Assembly (NCBI RefSeq): GCF_011074885.1
Contig: NC_054689.1
Coordinates: 1,550,001 to 1,614,000, forward strand
Source: Brettanomyces bruxellensis
Lineage: Eukaryota > Ascomycota > Pichiomycetes > Pichiales > Pichiaceae
Direction of reading: 5' to 3'
Length of the DNA stretch: 64,000 nt
Both the position numbers and the translations under genes were made by a program. A model generated the notes under the pieces. The model saw only the letters and a program-made list of their open reading frames with translations, searched no databases and was not told where the DNA came from. Shown piece by piece: positions 42,471 through 52,933 of the stretch (positions are counted from its first letter, which is position 1; each line of letters starts with the position of its first letter).

Positions 42471-44160
42471 AGAGACACGCACAAAACTTTATGTTTATAC
42501 AAAATAAATACATACTCTGTGTAGGACAGATAAATGAGAGGTCACACATACTGCATAAATAAAGTGTTATGTCGCAAAATCAGGTTACTTCTACTAGTAT
42601 CAACCCCAGGAGGGGAGCTCACAAAAAAACAAAAAAACAGTGGAATTGTAGAAAATGGAAATCGCTAGACTCTTGGAATATGTCTGTAGCTGATGTTAAC
42701 CTAAGGGTACTATCGACTTTCGCTATTTCATGCTAAACGAAGCATCCATTATAACACCAAAAAAAGTATATATTTGGAAGCGTATTTGTATTGCGCCTAG
42801 TGAAATTTGACACAAGTACGTCAATAGAAAAAAAAATTAAAAAAAAAGCAATTGCTTGGCAGCTCAACGGAACTAAGAGCATAAATACAAAATACCAATT
42901 TAAGGTCCAGCCAGCCCTTTATAATCATTTTTTAGAGCGGACTTTATGCTGTTGAGGCATAGACATAACGAAATTTGTTCACGTTCATGAATACTATCGG
43001 AAATACAAGTTCTGATATTCATACTTTTTTCTCTTCCTCTATTATTATCGCATCTTTTCTTGTTCAGCGTGGGATGGGTAGCCGTAACATTATATAATGC
43101 AGATGATCCCAAACTCATTTTTGGATTGTTCATATAATATATGTAGTTTTTTTTCATCCGGAAACAAAAACAAAAATTACATATTCACATTCCGACAAGA
43201 AAGTCCTCGTGGATTATCAATATTCGGTCGTTTACGCATAATCAGAATACATCTCTTTCTTTCACGAGAGACAGCAGTTTGCGATATGGCATACTGTGGT
43301 TAGCAAATTGATCGTCGGTATTTTACCAAAGATGATCCAACAGAAAGATTTCCTGCATCTTCGTAAATTTTTAAAATTTTTTTCCCCGAAATGTCGTTAC
43401 CCAATGTCAATACTTTCCTTTTTTTATTTGGGAACGGGTATTCAGTTGATTCAGAGCACAGCCAAATGGCTAACCTACATTTCCGATTCTTTCGATTCTT
43501 GAATTTACTTATCTTGAATTTTTTTTTCAGACAACTAACTACTCAAGAAAATACCAAGTTCGGCTTGGTTGAATTTCGTTACAATCGTACTCCGTAATAA
43601 TCAGACGGTTATTATGCTTCCAAGTAAAAGCTTAAAGCTGTAATAGATTAAATCTGCTGATATGGCCGTGAAATGAGAGATAATATTAATGTAGCCACAC
43701 ACAAAAGTCAAATATGCACAAAAAGGTATGTATCTGGAAAACTTTACTTTAACCTTGTTCCGATTGTTTCGCGTTTCATTCATTCTTCCTGTAAAGTAAA
43801 GCCTCGCTCTTTTTCCTTTTCTATTTTTCATTTATGGACTTTTTTTTATTTTTTTTTTAGGTTCGTTTGGGAGCTTCATTTCCCGTTTTCCCCTTACAAG
43901 CAATTTCTAACCAACCCTTAAACAAACCTTTGAAAAGCACGAACTTGAAGTCTTCACCTCTTTCCCCAGAGTCAAAAATCCTTGAGTTTTCAAGGTTTAT
44001 GAATGATTAATTCTGGCTTATTTTTAGGTCTACACATAACTTGTTGCTCAATTGCAATATTTATAGGTTTTAGCTGATACCCCATTGCACTAACTAGCCT
44101 TTCATTTTTATTTACTCAATTGAGACCATTTGATCAGAAAGCATATAAGGAAATATCAAA
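42471..44160. other. Long promoter/leader region of RBS1
   Basis: About 1.7 kb without a credible gene. The ORFs here are short and AT-driven. A possible leader intron for RBS1 can be drawn from GTATGT at 43726 to CAG at 44137 with CACTAAC at 44088-44094. This is weaker than the ARF1 case. Confidence 0.4.
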
Positions 44161-46578
44161 ATGACGTCTGAAAGAGTTCCCGTGCCCGCCATATCGAATC
44201 CAGATTCGACCGAAGTTGATACTGTTCCTACAATTTCAAGTATTGAAAACAGTAAAGATGAAACGGGCTCAATCAGGCAAACAAAGGAAAGCTTTTCATC
44301 CGAAGAAAATTCGACAAAAAATATTTCTCGTGAGGATTATAATACTTTTGATACAACAAAGTTCAAACCAATTGGTTTAAAAGCGACAGATATGGAAGAT
44401 ATGATTCGTGAAATTTCATCAGGCTATAAAGTTCCGGAAATTCTTGTAAAATCTTTGTTTGATATGAACTCACGTAATCGTACTTCGGATGGTCGAATCA
44501 GATCGAGTGATCGTATGTTTGTTCTCAACTTAGAGTCGGAAATTGTGGATTTTATTGTCAAGCCCAATGTGGATTCATGGAAGCTGACACCCCTCAATTC
44601 TTACTACAGGCTTCTTACTCACAAATTAGCTGAATATTACAATTTAGGGCATATTTTGTCTAATGATGGATACTCAATGGTCCTTTTCAAGATAAATACA
44701 TCCCTTGTCAATGCTGATGATGAGATAAAGCGGACAGCGAAGTTTGACGAAGACGGAAATATCAAGCCCTTGGATTTTAGGAACCTAAAATTCGATCCAA
44801 TGGAAAAATTGAATAGAGTAAAATTATCGCAAATATATGGCGCTTATAAGGAAAAGTTTCATTGTGTTGATGCTGAGTCTCTACCTTCAGAAGTCGGGCT
44901 AGTCAGTTCTGAAGCAGGTAGCAATAATGCTTCAAATAGCACTACCAATGGCTTTATTTCTGGCGGTCGGAGGAATATACGTATTATGAGAAGGCATCCC
45001 TCCTCAAGATCTTCTTCTTCTTCAATTGTGACATCGGCTGCTAGCGCCACAACTTCAGTCAGTAGGAGAGAAGATGGAAGATTCAGCCGAGAACAAAAAT
45101 ATCAACAGGCGAAGGATAGAGTTGCTCGCGAGGCAGGGGACGAAGAAAGCAACGGAGATCCGTTTGAAGACGGTGATGGAAATAATTCTCCAGATGGTTC
45201 GAATGACGAAGAACCACAACCAAATGATAATAGTAGAATGATGCAGAGACATGGATCTTCAAACTTTGGCAAGTTCAGAAGAAATAATCGGCGATACAAT
45301 ACCTACAAGCACGACTATAGATACAACAAATATCGTGGTTATGGACCACAAAATCCGTACAATAATTGCAGTATTATTTCTGGAAGATACCCGGGCTCAA
45401 CATATACGGATCAATCGATGCAGCAATCTCCGTTTCAGTCTTCATTATCGCCACAACCAGGCATGCCACCATACCCTTTTTTCACTCCATATCTGTGTGG
45501 CTATCAATATATACCACAACCACGCATCCCAAACTCTCCTGGTTCCTCCCCATCTCCAGGAACATCACCTATTATTCCAGGTGCAGTTCCACTTGGGTCC
45601 CCAGCAAGCCCAACTTACGGCTTCTTCTACCCACCCGCATATCAAAAGATAAACTCCGTGGATGCTTCATCGCAAAAAGGAGGTCAGCAACCAGAAGGAG
45701 GTGCCAATACCAAGAATCAAGATAAAGAAGTGAGAGGCAACTCGAAGGGGGAAGTACATACCAGCGAAAAGCCATCCTCTGACAAATCGCAAGCCAAGCC
45801 GGAAAAAATATGCATTGACAAGAAAGTAGCATCATCAGCAAGTAATCATGCCTCCTCCCCGATCCAATCTGAAGGTGATGTTTCTGGTGCCGGCAATTCG
45901 CAATCAGTTGCTAGGCTACCTCAACTACCACCACCTCCTCCTCCATCAATATCCCCAACAGGGACCGTTCTGCCTGTCTTTTATCCACCATCGCCATTTA
46001 TGGATCCATCAGCAGGAGGAGTACGGTCTCCAACAGCAATTCCAGTTAACTTAGGTCCTGCCAGTCTGCCTAATATTCCACAACAGCAGTTCATGATTCC
46101 GTCATCGCCAAATGCACCGGGTTACATGTTCAACTCAAGGGATGCGGGACAGCGATATCACAATAACGAACATGCTGGTGGACGGAGACGCCAGCAATAC
46201 AACCGATATAACTACAGGTATAGCAGTAACAATTTTGATATGAACAGGGGTGGAGGTTACAGAAGTCACACAGATAGCAACAGCAACAGCAACAACAGCA
46301 ATAATAATAATAGTAGTAATAAAGATGGCAACAGTGGCAACAACAATCATAGATTTAATGGGGGTAATAGGCACACAAGTGGATTTGGTAGGCCACAGCA
46401 CTACTCTAACGAAAGTCGTGATGATCAGGATATAGATATACAGTCATCAAGCCAGTTGAATGGTGAAAAAGGACCGTCAGATGCTAGCACCTCCTTTTCC
46501 GATTACACTCCCACGAGCACAGAAGATACCCAAGCATCCGAGGAGAAGAATCCTGAGGGGATTGCTCCTAAAACGTAG
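44161..46578 (+). CDS. RBS1: R3H/SUZ-domain RNA-binding protein, Rbs1-like
   Basis: An 805-residue protein. The R3H domain lies at about residues 118-185 (SDRMFVLNLESEIVDFI, then YYRLLTHKLAEYYNL with the Arg-x3-His signature). A SUZ motif follows at about 264-325 (RRNIRIMRRHPSSR, REQKYQQAKDRVAREA). The remaining ~480 residues are Pro/Gln/Asn/Ser-rich with RYNxYR repeats and an Asn-run (near 700-735), a prion-like composition. S. cerevisiae Rbs1 (YDL189W) is an R3H protein linked to RNA polymerase III assembly and mRNA binding. The flanking genes UFD2 and PPH match YDL190C and YDL188C, which supports orthology. Confidence 0.88.
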   Translation: MTSERVPVPAISNPDSTEVDTVPTISSIENSKDETGSIRQTKESFSSEENSTKNISREDYNTFDTTKFKPIGLKATDMEDMIREISSGYKVPEILVKSLFDMNSRNRTSDGRIRSSDRMFVLNLESEIVDFIVKPNVDSWKLTPLNSYYRLLTHKLAEYYNLGHILSNDGYSMVLFKINTSLVNADDEIKRTAKFDEDGNIKPLDFRNLKFDPMEKLNRVKLSQIYGAYKEKFHCVDAESLPSEVGLVSSEAGSNNASNSTTNGFISGGRRNIRIMRRHPSSRSSSSSIVTSAASATTSVSRREDGRFSREQKYQQAKDRVAREAGDEESNGDPFEDGDGNNSPDGSNDEEPQPNDNSRMMQRHGSSNFGKFRRNNRRYNTYKHDYRYNKYRGYGPQNPYNNCSIISGRYPGSTYTDQSMQQSPFQSSLSPQPGMPPYPFFTPYLCGYQYIPQPRIPNSPGSSPSPGTSPIIPGAVPLGSPASPTYGFFYPPAYQKINSVDASSQKGGQQPEGGANTKNQDKEVRGNSKGEVHTSEKPSSDKSQAKPEKICIDKKVASSASNHASSPIQSEGDVSGAGNSQSVARLPQLPPPPPPSISPTGTVLPVFYPPSPFMDPSAGGVRSPTAIPVNLGPASLPNIPQQQFMIPSSPNAPGYMFNSRDAGQRYHNNEHAGGRRRQQYNRYNYRYSSNNFDMNRGGGYRSHTDSNSNSNNSNNNNSSNKDGNSGNNNHRFNGGNRHTSGFGRPQHYSNESRDDQDIDIQSSSQLNGEKGPSDASTSFSDYTPTSTEDTQASEEKNPEGIAPKT

Positions 46579-46687
46579 TTGTTAAGCATTGTGTGTATTT
46601 AAATAAACGATGATTAAGAAATCAAATGTAGCCGAATAGGCAAATAATACATATTATCAGTATCAGGCCATGTACATGCTATATTGC

Positions 46688-47248
46688 TTACAGCTTGCTG
46701 TTCCCCTTTTTTATTCGATCCAGTGCAATATCGCACATTGCACTGAATGCATCACGCACCTCCAGATTATAGTCATCACGAGTGATTCGTTTCCGCATGA
46801 TTTTGGTGATCTCTTGGCGACTCCGTCCATTTACAAATACCACGAACCTCAAGCCTGGGAAGCAATGTTCGTATTCTTGATTTAATGCTAATAATTGTCT
46901 CGCAAGTTCCGGCTTTCCTGATTGTAGTGATTTTTGCTCTCTTGCAGAAGAGACAGAAAGAGCCGACGCCTGCTGTATTCCTAGCCTAGGATGTGCACTA
47001 ATAACCGATCTTACCATATCACCTAGGTCTCCCGTCATACTTTTTTCATAATTATCTGCAAGTTGAATGAGTTGTATTCTCACCGCCTTTATAAATTCTC
47101 TATATGAACCATATCGTTCATTATGGCTAAGGACCTTTTTAATTATGAAGTCCGCAAATTTATCGTTATGTTCAAATAACGTATCTATAACTGTTACCTG
47201 CTCTGATCTCAGAATTTGAGATAATGCTTGAGGATCTGGTAATTTCAT
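46688..47248 (-). CDS. OHCU decarboxylase (ureide/urate pathway) with peroxisomal SKL end
   Basis: A 186-residue protein from the ATG at 47248; two codons further upstream the frame starts only with TTG. Family signatures are present: AHPRLG with the catalytic His, SSAREQKSL, and FPGLRFVVFVNGRSRQEI, the highly conserved end of 2-oxo-4-hydroxy-4-carboxy-5-ureidoimidazoline decarboxylase. This enzyme makes S-allantoin from urate-oxidase products. The C-terminus is SKL, the canonical peroxisomal targeting signal, and urate oxidase is peroxisomal in fungi. S. cerevisiae lacks this step. No urate oxidase or hydroxyisourate hydrolase lies in the window. The gene is inserted between RBS1 and RDI1 in an otherwise conserved block. 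Confidence 0.9.
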   Translation of the reverse strand: MKLPDPQALSQILRSEQVTVIDTLFEHNDKFADFIIKKVLSHNERYGSYREFIKAVRIQLIQLADNYEKSMTGDLGDMVRSVISAHPRLGIQQASALSVSSAREQKSLQSGKPELARQLLALNQEYEHCFPGLRFVVFVNGRSRQEITKIMRKRITRDDYNLEVRDAFSAMCDIALDRIKKGNSKL

Positions 47249-47965
47249 GTTCAACTTGCAAAACTCTGCTTACGATCCTATGGCTTAAGTCTCCTGCCGC
47301 AGCATAACTTTGAAATTATTCAAATTTGAACACAGTTCTTATTCGGTTCGTGGCGGTATTAAAGTATTTAAAGCTCGACATTTAGAGTAAGCCTTAAAAA
47401 AAAGCAGTACGCGATATCGGCTATCTCCGTAGTCTAATTGAAATGCCAAGTATTACTTCATTATATACTCAGTTCAAACTCATACTTAACGAATCTGCTA
47501 CGTTCGACCCAAGGATCATCTAATGTCTCTAAAACGGTCTTCTTTCAGCATTTTCGCTGATTGTGCACATATAATTTGAGTCCCTGTAACGCATTATAAT
47601 GAATTGAGAAGATCCATAATGTTTTTTTTTCATTCCCCTGCATTGTTTTATTGTCTCACCAAAGTTTTGCGTTGCAGGAATAAGTATGCTTCCATTGGAA
47701 TGTTAATTCCTGTCAACTAACAAGCGTCCCATTTCGCGAAATTTCTGGCATGAATTGTTGTTCTATTCATTAGCCGCTCTTCTATGTTCTTTTTCTTTTT
47801 TTCGCGTCTCACTTTAAATGTGCCATCTTGATCCTTCATTCGGAAATGCCAATATTTCGCATTCTCTCGGATCCTCTGAATTTATTACCTTTAGTTCAAG
47901 TCAAGGCAGTTACACATTTATCTATCTGAGTACTGAATTCTTGATACAAAAAATAAGAGCAGACC
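47249..47965. other. Divergent spacer OHCU decarboxylase / RDI1
   Basis: About 0.72 kb. One GTTCGACCC near 47508 resembles a tRNA B box, but no A box or cloverleaf fits. No ORF. Confidence 0.5.
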
Positions 47966-48562
47966 ATGGCTGAAGATTTAAGCAAGGAACTTGTCCCTGA
48001 GGAAGTGCCTGGTTTCAAGGTTGGCCAGAAGAAAACTATTGAAGAATATACCAAGTTGGATGCCAATGACGAATCATTGAACAAATGGAAAAAAAGTCTG
48101 GGTCTTAACACGGGTAAGCCTTTGCCCGTTGCACCTGGGGATAAAAGAACTGTTATTGTCCTTTCCATGGCTTTGAACATAAAGGGTCAGGATCCGGTAA
48201 TTATTAATTTAGAGAAAGAAGATACGGAGTCTTTGAAAAAGAAAGAGATCAAGTTTAAGATTAAGGAAAACTCGATATACAATCTAGTGATCCGGTTTAA
48301 AATACAGCATGACATCATTACTGGTCTTCGCTACCTTCAAGGTGTGAAGAAGGCAGGTATTACCGTTGATCGTATGGATGAGCCTCTAGGGTCATATGCA
48401 CCAAACACAGAGGATAAACCATATTATGAGAAAAAATTCCCTGATGTTGAGGCACCTTCTGGATTTTTGGCCAGGGGATCTTATAAGGCTTTGTCCAAGT
48501 TTATCGACGACGATAAAACAACACACCTGGCTCTTCCATGGAGCTTCCAAATTACAAAATAA
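47966..48562 (+). CDS. RDI1: Rho GDP-dissociation inhibitor Rdi1
   Basis: A 198-residue protein, close to S. cerevisiae Rdi1 (202). It shows the GDI N-terminal arm (VPGFKVGQKKTIEEYTKLDANDESLNKWK) and the immunoglobulin-like prenyl pocket domain (ENSIYNLVIRFKIQHDIITGLRYLQ, GSYAPNTEDKPYYEKKFPDVEAPSGFLARGSY, and the end WSFQITK). Rdi1 extracts Cdc42, Rho1 and Rho4 from membranes. In S. cerevisiae RDI1 (YDL135C) lies between RPL35B and PPH21, matching this position. Confidence 0.96.
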   Translation: MAEDLSKELVPEEVPGFKVGQKKTIEEYTKLDANDESLNKWKKSLGLNTGKPLPVAPGDKRTVIVLSMALNIKGQDPVIINLEKEDTESLKKKEIKFKIKENSIYNLVIRFKIQHDIITGLRYLQGVKKAGITVDRMDEPLGSYAPNTEDKPYYEKKFPDVEAPSGFLARGSYKALSKFIDDDKTTHLALPWSFQITK

Positions 48563-49203
48563 GAATGAAAGAATTGCTTTTTTGTGACATGGGAGAACTA
48601 AGGGAATGATTTTATTAACTTTTTGTTAGTCCTTCTATGTAAAAATCAGTTTACGTCCGCTAATAATAATAAATCGTAACAATTTGAAATTTTGGTAGTA
48701 TATGATTAAGAAGCGTTAGATGCGATTACCCGAAATCAGAGCAGGATTTTCCGGTATGGGTCTTTACTGACTGATGCTTGCTTTAATTTATCATTATTTT
48801 AGCTTTTTGTTTTTAAGATCGCATCGCTTCAGCACCATGTTGAACCTGAAATGTACACAGTTTATAAACAATAACTTTTTCTTTAACTGCAGTGAGTACG
48901 GATTATGATATAAAGCTAAATGTCTAATTGACAAGAAAAGTGCAAACATGAACATAGGGATAAAACAAAGATAACAAGAAGGAGACTAAGAATAAAAAGA
49001 CAGGGGACATCGATCAAGAAAAGAAAGCAAGAATGAAACAAAGAGGCTGACAAAAAATAAACAAAAAGTTGCCTTATTTTATGCGGACCATCATATGATT
49101 GTTGGATTGAAAAGACGATGATTCTTTTAAGTAAATCATCATGACTTTCATGCAAATACCGTCGCATTTGTTTTGTTCAATTAAAACTCGAGAACTGCTA
49201 TGT
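48563..49203. other. Convergent 3' region RDI1 / PPH21
   Basis: About 0.64 kb of shared 3' flank, AT-rich and A-rich near 48925-49070. No gene seen. Confidence 0.55.
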
Positions 49204-50340
49204 TCATAAGAAGTAATCCGGGGTTTTTCTTGTAACGGTAGGTTCTCCTGGTCTAATAGATGGATCATACTGCAAGAAATCCCTGTTGTGATTTTCATCC
49301 ACCTCCATGATAGCAGCTTGATTACCACATCTGTAACAGTAATTAGGGGCTGAAAAGATTGTCACCACCAAGTCTGGATGCGACCAGCTGTAACCTTCCA
49401 TGACCAATTGATGGGCTCTTGCTGTAAGCGATAGGCCGTTTGTATGATTAAACTGCTCTGAGATATCCTGTCCAAAGGTGAATCCGGCACCTCTAGGTGA
49501 GATTCCCCAACCACCACGATCATCTGGATCAGACCATAGCAAATCGCACATAGGACCCTCGTGTGGAACCTCCTGAAATCTATTAAGCTCACGAACTTGA
49601 TCTATCGTCTCAATCATAGGCGACAAACCACCATGTAGACAAAATATAGAATTATCCACTAATGCAGTTATCGGAAGATAGTCGAAAAGATCTGTAAACA
49701 TCTTCCAAACGTTCGCTGACCCATATTTCCTGAAGCACTCATCGTAAAATCCATACACCTGAGTAATTTGCCTGCTTTCATGGTTTCCCCTCAAGATCGT
49801 GATTCTCTTTGGATATCTGACCTTCATGGCAACCAGAAAGCTGACTGTTTCAACGCTGTAGTACCCTCTATCCACGTAATCACCCATAAAGAGATAATTT
49901 GTATCTGGGCATGGACCACCAATTTTAAAGAGTTCCATCAAGTCATGAAATTGGCCATGAATATCACCACAAATAGTCACTGGAACATGAACTGGCTGAA
50001 CATTTTCCTCGTCCTTTAGCACTTCCATGGCCATGTCGCATAATTCCTTAACCGAACTCTCTGAAAGCGGCTTACATTGTTTTAACTGATCTATCCAACC
50101 ATCTAATGTGTTTATTTTGGTCGTTGGATCTGTTGTACTGATCGGAGCCTGTTGTATTGGTTTTCCCACTTCCGTTGATGTGTCTTCCTGTTGTGATAAT
50201 GAGGAATCTGTTGACGTCATAACAGCATCTCCGTCACCTGCATTCATGCCATTTTCATTGTTTTCGGTCACCGCTTGTGAAGTAGCATCTCGCTGGTCAA
50301 CAGCGTCATCCATTTGAACATCTGAATCAACATCCATCAT
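49204..50340 (-). CDS. PPH21: Protein phosphatase 2A catalytic subunit
   Basis: A 378-residue protein. A ~75-residue acidic, Asp/Ser/Thr-rich N-terminal extension, as in yeast Pph21/Pph22, precedes the PPP catalytic domain. Metal and catalytic motifs are [30 protein letters not shown] and [11 protein letters not shown]. The C-terminus TRKTPDYFL carries the methylatable Leu and the Tyr of PP2A. Pph21/22 act in mitosis, TOR signalling and morphogenesis. It is the single pre-duplication copy matching both PPH21 (YDL134C) and PPH22 (YDL188C). Two adjacent ATGs open the frame. Confidence 0.95.
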   Translation of the reverse strand: MMDVDSDVQMDDAVDQRDATSQAVTENNENGMNAGDGDAVMTSTDSSLSQQEDTSTEVGKPIQQAPISTTDPTTKINTLDGWIDQLKQCKPLSESSVKELCDMAMEVLKDEENVQPVHVPVTICGDIHGQFHDLMELFKIGGPCPDTNYLFMGDYVDRGYYSVETVSFLVAMKVRYPKRITILRGNHESRQITQVYGFYDECFRKYGSANVWKMFTDLFDYLPITALVDNSIFCLHGGLSPMIETIDQVRELNRFQEVPHEGPMCDLLWSDPDDRGGWGISPRGAGFTFGQDISEQFNHTNGLSLTARAHQLVMEGYSWSHPDLVVTIFSAPNYCYRCGNQAAIMEVDENHNRDFLQYDPSIRPGEPTVTRKTPDYFL

Positions 50341-51673
50341 TGCTATTGATTATATTTGTTCCTTAAGAAGGAATTTTTGTACAGTTCAGTAAATATGCTG
50401 GTAGAAAAGGGGAGAAGGAAACTTGAATTGATTTGTGTTATGTCTTCAAATGATCTGTTCAACCTTTCGTATAAGTTTACCGCAGTGTTATGCAAATGCC
50501 ACTTTTCTGGTTAAAGCTTAAATAAAAATTGATGGCTCCAAAAAAAAATAGCCCAATTTCAGATAATGTTGTCTAATTTTTATTTGCAAGTCTATTAAAA
50601 TGAGCCCAATACTGAACTAAATGTAATAGCACTGGAGAAAAGAAGGTAAAATAACTGCGGATGTAGTCTTCTATTCTTTCAAATAATATATTGTTAAGTT
50701 AGGCAAGAAATTGTCCCCGTCGGTAGATAAGTTGTCTGAATAGTATGTGATCTGTTAATTTAGAACATATTTTACAAAATTCCTCCTACTTCCATTTTTG
50801 AAACCTGAGAAGGCGGATGGGCGTGAGGGGAAAAGCCGGAAAAGTACAAAAAAAAATTGGAAGAAATGGTTAACAGCGCTGCATGCCTGGAATACGTCCA
50901 AGTGAGATGAGGAATTTTGGCTTAAGTTAGCTTTCTTTGTTTCACCTTTTTTTTTTTTTTAATATTTGTGCTTCGGTGAAAGATTGCAATAACAATCACC
51001 GTGTGTTTTCGTAACTAGATAATAAATAAGGACGAAAGCAAAACCAAGATCCCTACTATTGCCTTTAAAGTAGTCACCGACATATAGCTTAAAATGTGAG
51101 CAATATTTGTCTTGATTATGAAGGAAGGAATGGAATCTAGAATGTGTCTGTCAACTTGTGCAATATATATGATATTGTGCATAGATGTATCTCAAAATCT
51201 TGAAAGCCATGTATGTAAGCTTTAACTTATAGATCAGATCTTTTTTAAAAGAGCTATCCGACAAGCAATTTCATTTACCCAGCATGTCCCCATTGTACTA
51301 GAAGGTTATACGAATACATAAGCGTTACCTCTGTACCCGAGTACTATTTTAAATTCATTACTGACCCCTACACATTGATCACACATCTTTATAAATGAGC
51401 AATATCATTAAATTATATTGAACTATAAAAGAGCTGGAAGAGTTATTTGAGGGCGAATTGTCCATTCGGCATGAAATTTATTAAACAGACCGTTCCCGGA
51501 AAAGAACACCATAATTGTGTCATAATTTGGATGTTTCCTCATAAAAACGCCAATCACTTGATTCTAATCCATTAATTCACAGGAATTAACAATTCACCAA
51601 ACCAATACACCGGCAACCTAAACTCCCATGTCCTTCTGGAGCAAGTTCTCGCTCCGAAGTTACGGTAAGCCGC
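50341..51673. other. Spacer PPH21 / RPL41
   Basis: About 1.3 kb, AT-rich, covering the PPH21 promoter and RPL41 3' flank. No ORF with an ATG start and any family feature. Plus-strand ATG at 51628 opens a 21-codon frame only. Confidence 0.5.
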
Positions 51674-51751
51674 TCATTTCGATCTTGCTCTGACCTTTCT
51701 TCTCTTCCGCTTTAATCTTCTAACTCTTTTCTTTCTCCACTTGGCTCTCAT
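51674..51751 (-). CDS. RPL41: 60S ribosomal protein L41 (25 residues)
   Basis: ATG at 51751, TGA at 51674-51676, 25 codons plus stop. The product starts MRAKWRKKRVRR and ends RKVRARSK, almost wholly Arg/Lys, and matches eL41, the shortest ribosomal protein, at its exact length. It contacts the small subunit and bridges the subunits in the eukaryotic ribosome. Position between PPH21/22 and MRX19/SRF1 on the minus strand equals RPL41A (YDL184C) and RPL41B (YDL133C-A). Such a short gene is easily missed by length-filtered ORF calling. Confidence 0.96.
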   Translation of the reverse strand: MRAKWRKKRVRRLKRKRRKVRARSK

Positions 51752-52933
51752 TGTGGTATTATTTTATAATAGTTATCTAGGGAAAGATAAGTATTAAAGT
51801 CTGAAGAAAGAAAAGAAAAATAAATCGAAAGAAGAAAATCGTTTACATTAAGAGAGCACACAAGTGAGAGTATGGCGCAGTGATTGTGTATCAATTTTTC
51901 AACTCCTCGCATTTCCAAAAAAAAATTCCACCAGAAGAGGGGAGTAAAAAAGAAGGTGAGAGAACGCCTATATTTTTTTTAGCATTAATCGGTAATACTC
52001 TTTTTTCCCTAGCTGCGGAACCCTTGCGGGTTGAACTATTGGGAAGTCTTACAACCCTTTAGTATATCACGTGATGCAAATTGGCACCTAATTTTTCCCT
52101 TTATATTTTACTAGAGGCACCATTCAATACAGTTGGGGTATACTTACAGAAATGGCATTTTGGCGCTGCATATGAACGCAAAAGAATATTTGGTTTGAAT
52201 CCTTCAGAGTTGAAGTATTCCCAAGAATTTTGGCTGATAAGTTATTTTTTCTGTGTGTACTATGTTATGAAGTAACCGATTAAATTTTATATTTTTGTTG
52301 GCAGTGATTAGGCATCTTCTTATATGTTTAGATGTTAGTTAGATGATAATTGCGGTAATATGTGTAGACGTGTACTGTACCTGAAATATTTTCAACATTG
52401 TGTGCAGTCACTCTATTACACTCTACTCACAGAATAATTGATAACATAATGGTTGAATGCACTGATTGGGAACAAGATACCTTTTTTGGGCAATCAATAT
52501 GGTATGTATACATGCGTTTAATACTTCGAATAAATTCTCAATCGATATCTTAGAAATCTGCGTACTTCTTAATTAAAAAAATAATCCTACATTTCCTCAT
52601 CATGAATAATTAAGGGGCACTTATCAATTAGTTTTTAAGATCATATTAATGTAAGTGAATAAAAACATGCTATGTACAATATTTAAATTACAAGTTCATA
52701 GTAGGAAGAGGAATTAATTTCCCCCAAGCACAATGAAAGGAGTACCTATTAGCAGAATTTAGGTCTCTCCCCTGGCGTAGATTAGAATATGCAGATGTCC
52801 AGGAGGCATTACTTCATTCTTTTTCTTTCCCTCTTTGCTGAAACGGATATTAAATTAAATTATTCATCAATTGCAATATAAATAGATGCTATACTAGCTA
52901 TTTCATGGTCCAATGCTGAGTACAGCCAACTAT
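51752..52933. other. Promoter of RPL41 and 3' flank of MRX19
   Basis: About 1.2 kb. It holds an E-box (52068-52073) and A/G-rich DNA near the RPL41 start. A plus-strand frame at 52115-52275 looks somewhat protein-like and is treated as a possible exon elsewhere in this report. Confidence 0.45.
52068..52073. promoter_or_regulatory. CACGTG E-box (Cbf1-type) upstream of RPL41
   Basis: TCACGTGA palindrome, 317 bp before the RPL41 start. In several non-Saccharomyces yeasts, such as Candida albicans, Cbf1 binds ribosomal-protein promoters. The link here is inference. Confidence 0.4.

Noticed and set aside
47500..47520. tRNA B-box-like GTTCGACCC
   Set aside because: No A box or acceptor stem at a workable distance.
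51871..51885. tRNA A-box-like TATGGCGCAGTGATTG
   Set aside because: No matching B box or cloverleaf downstream.
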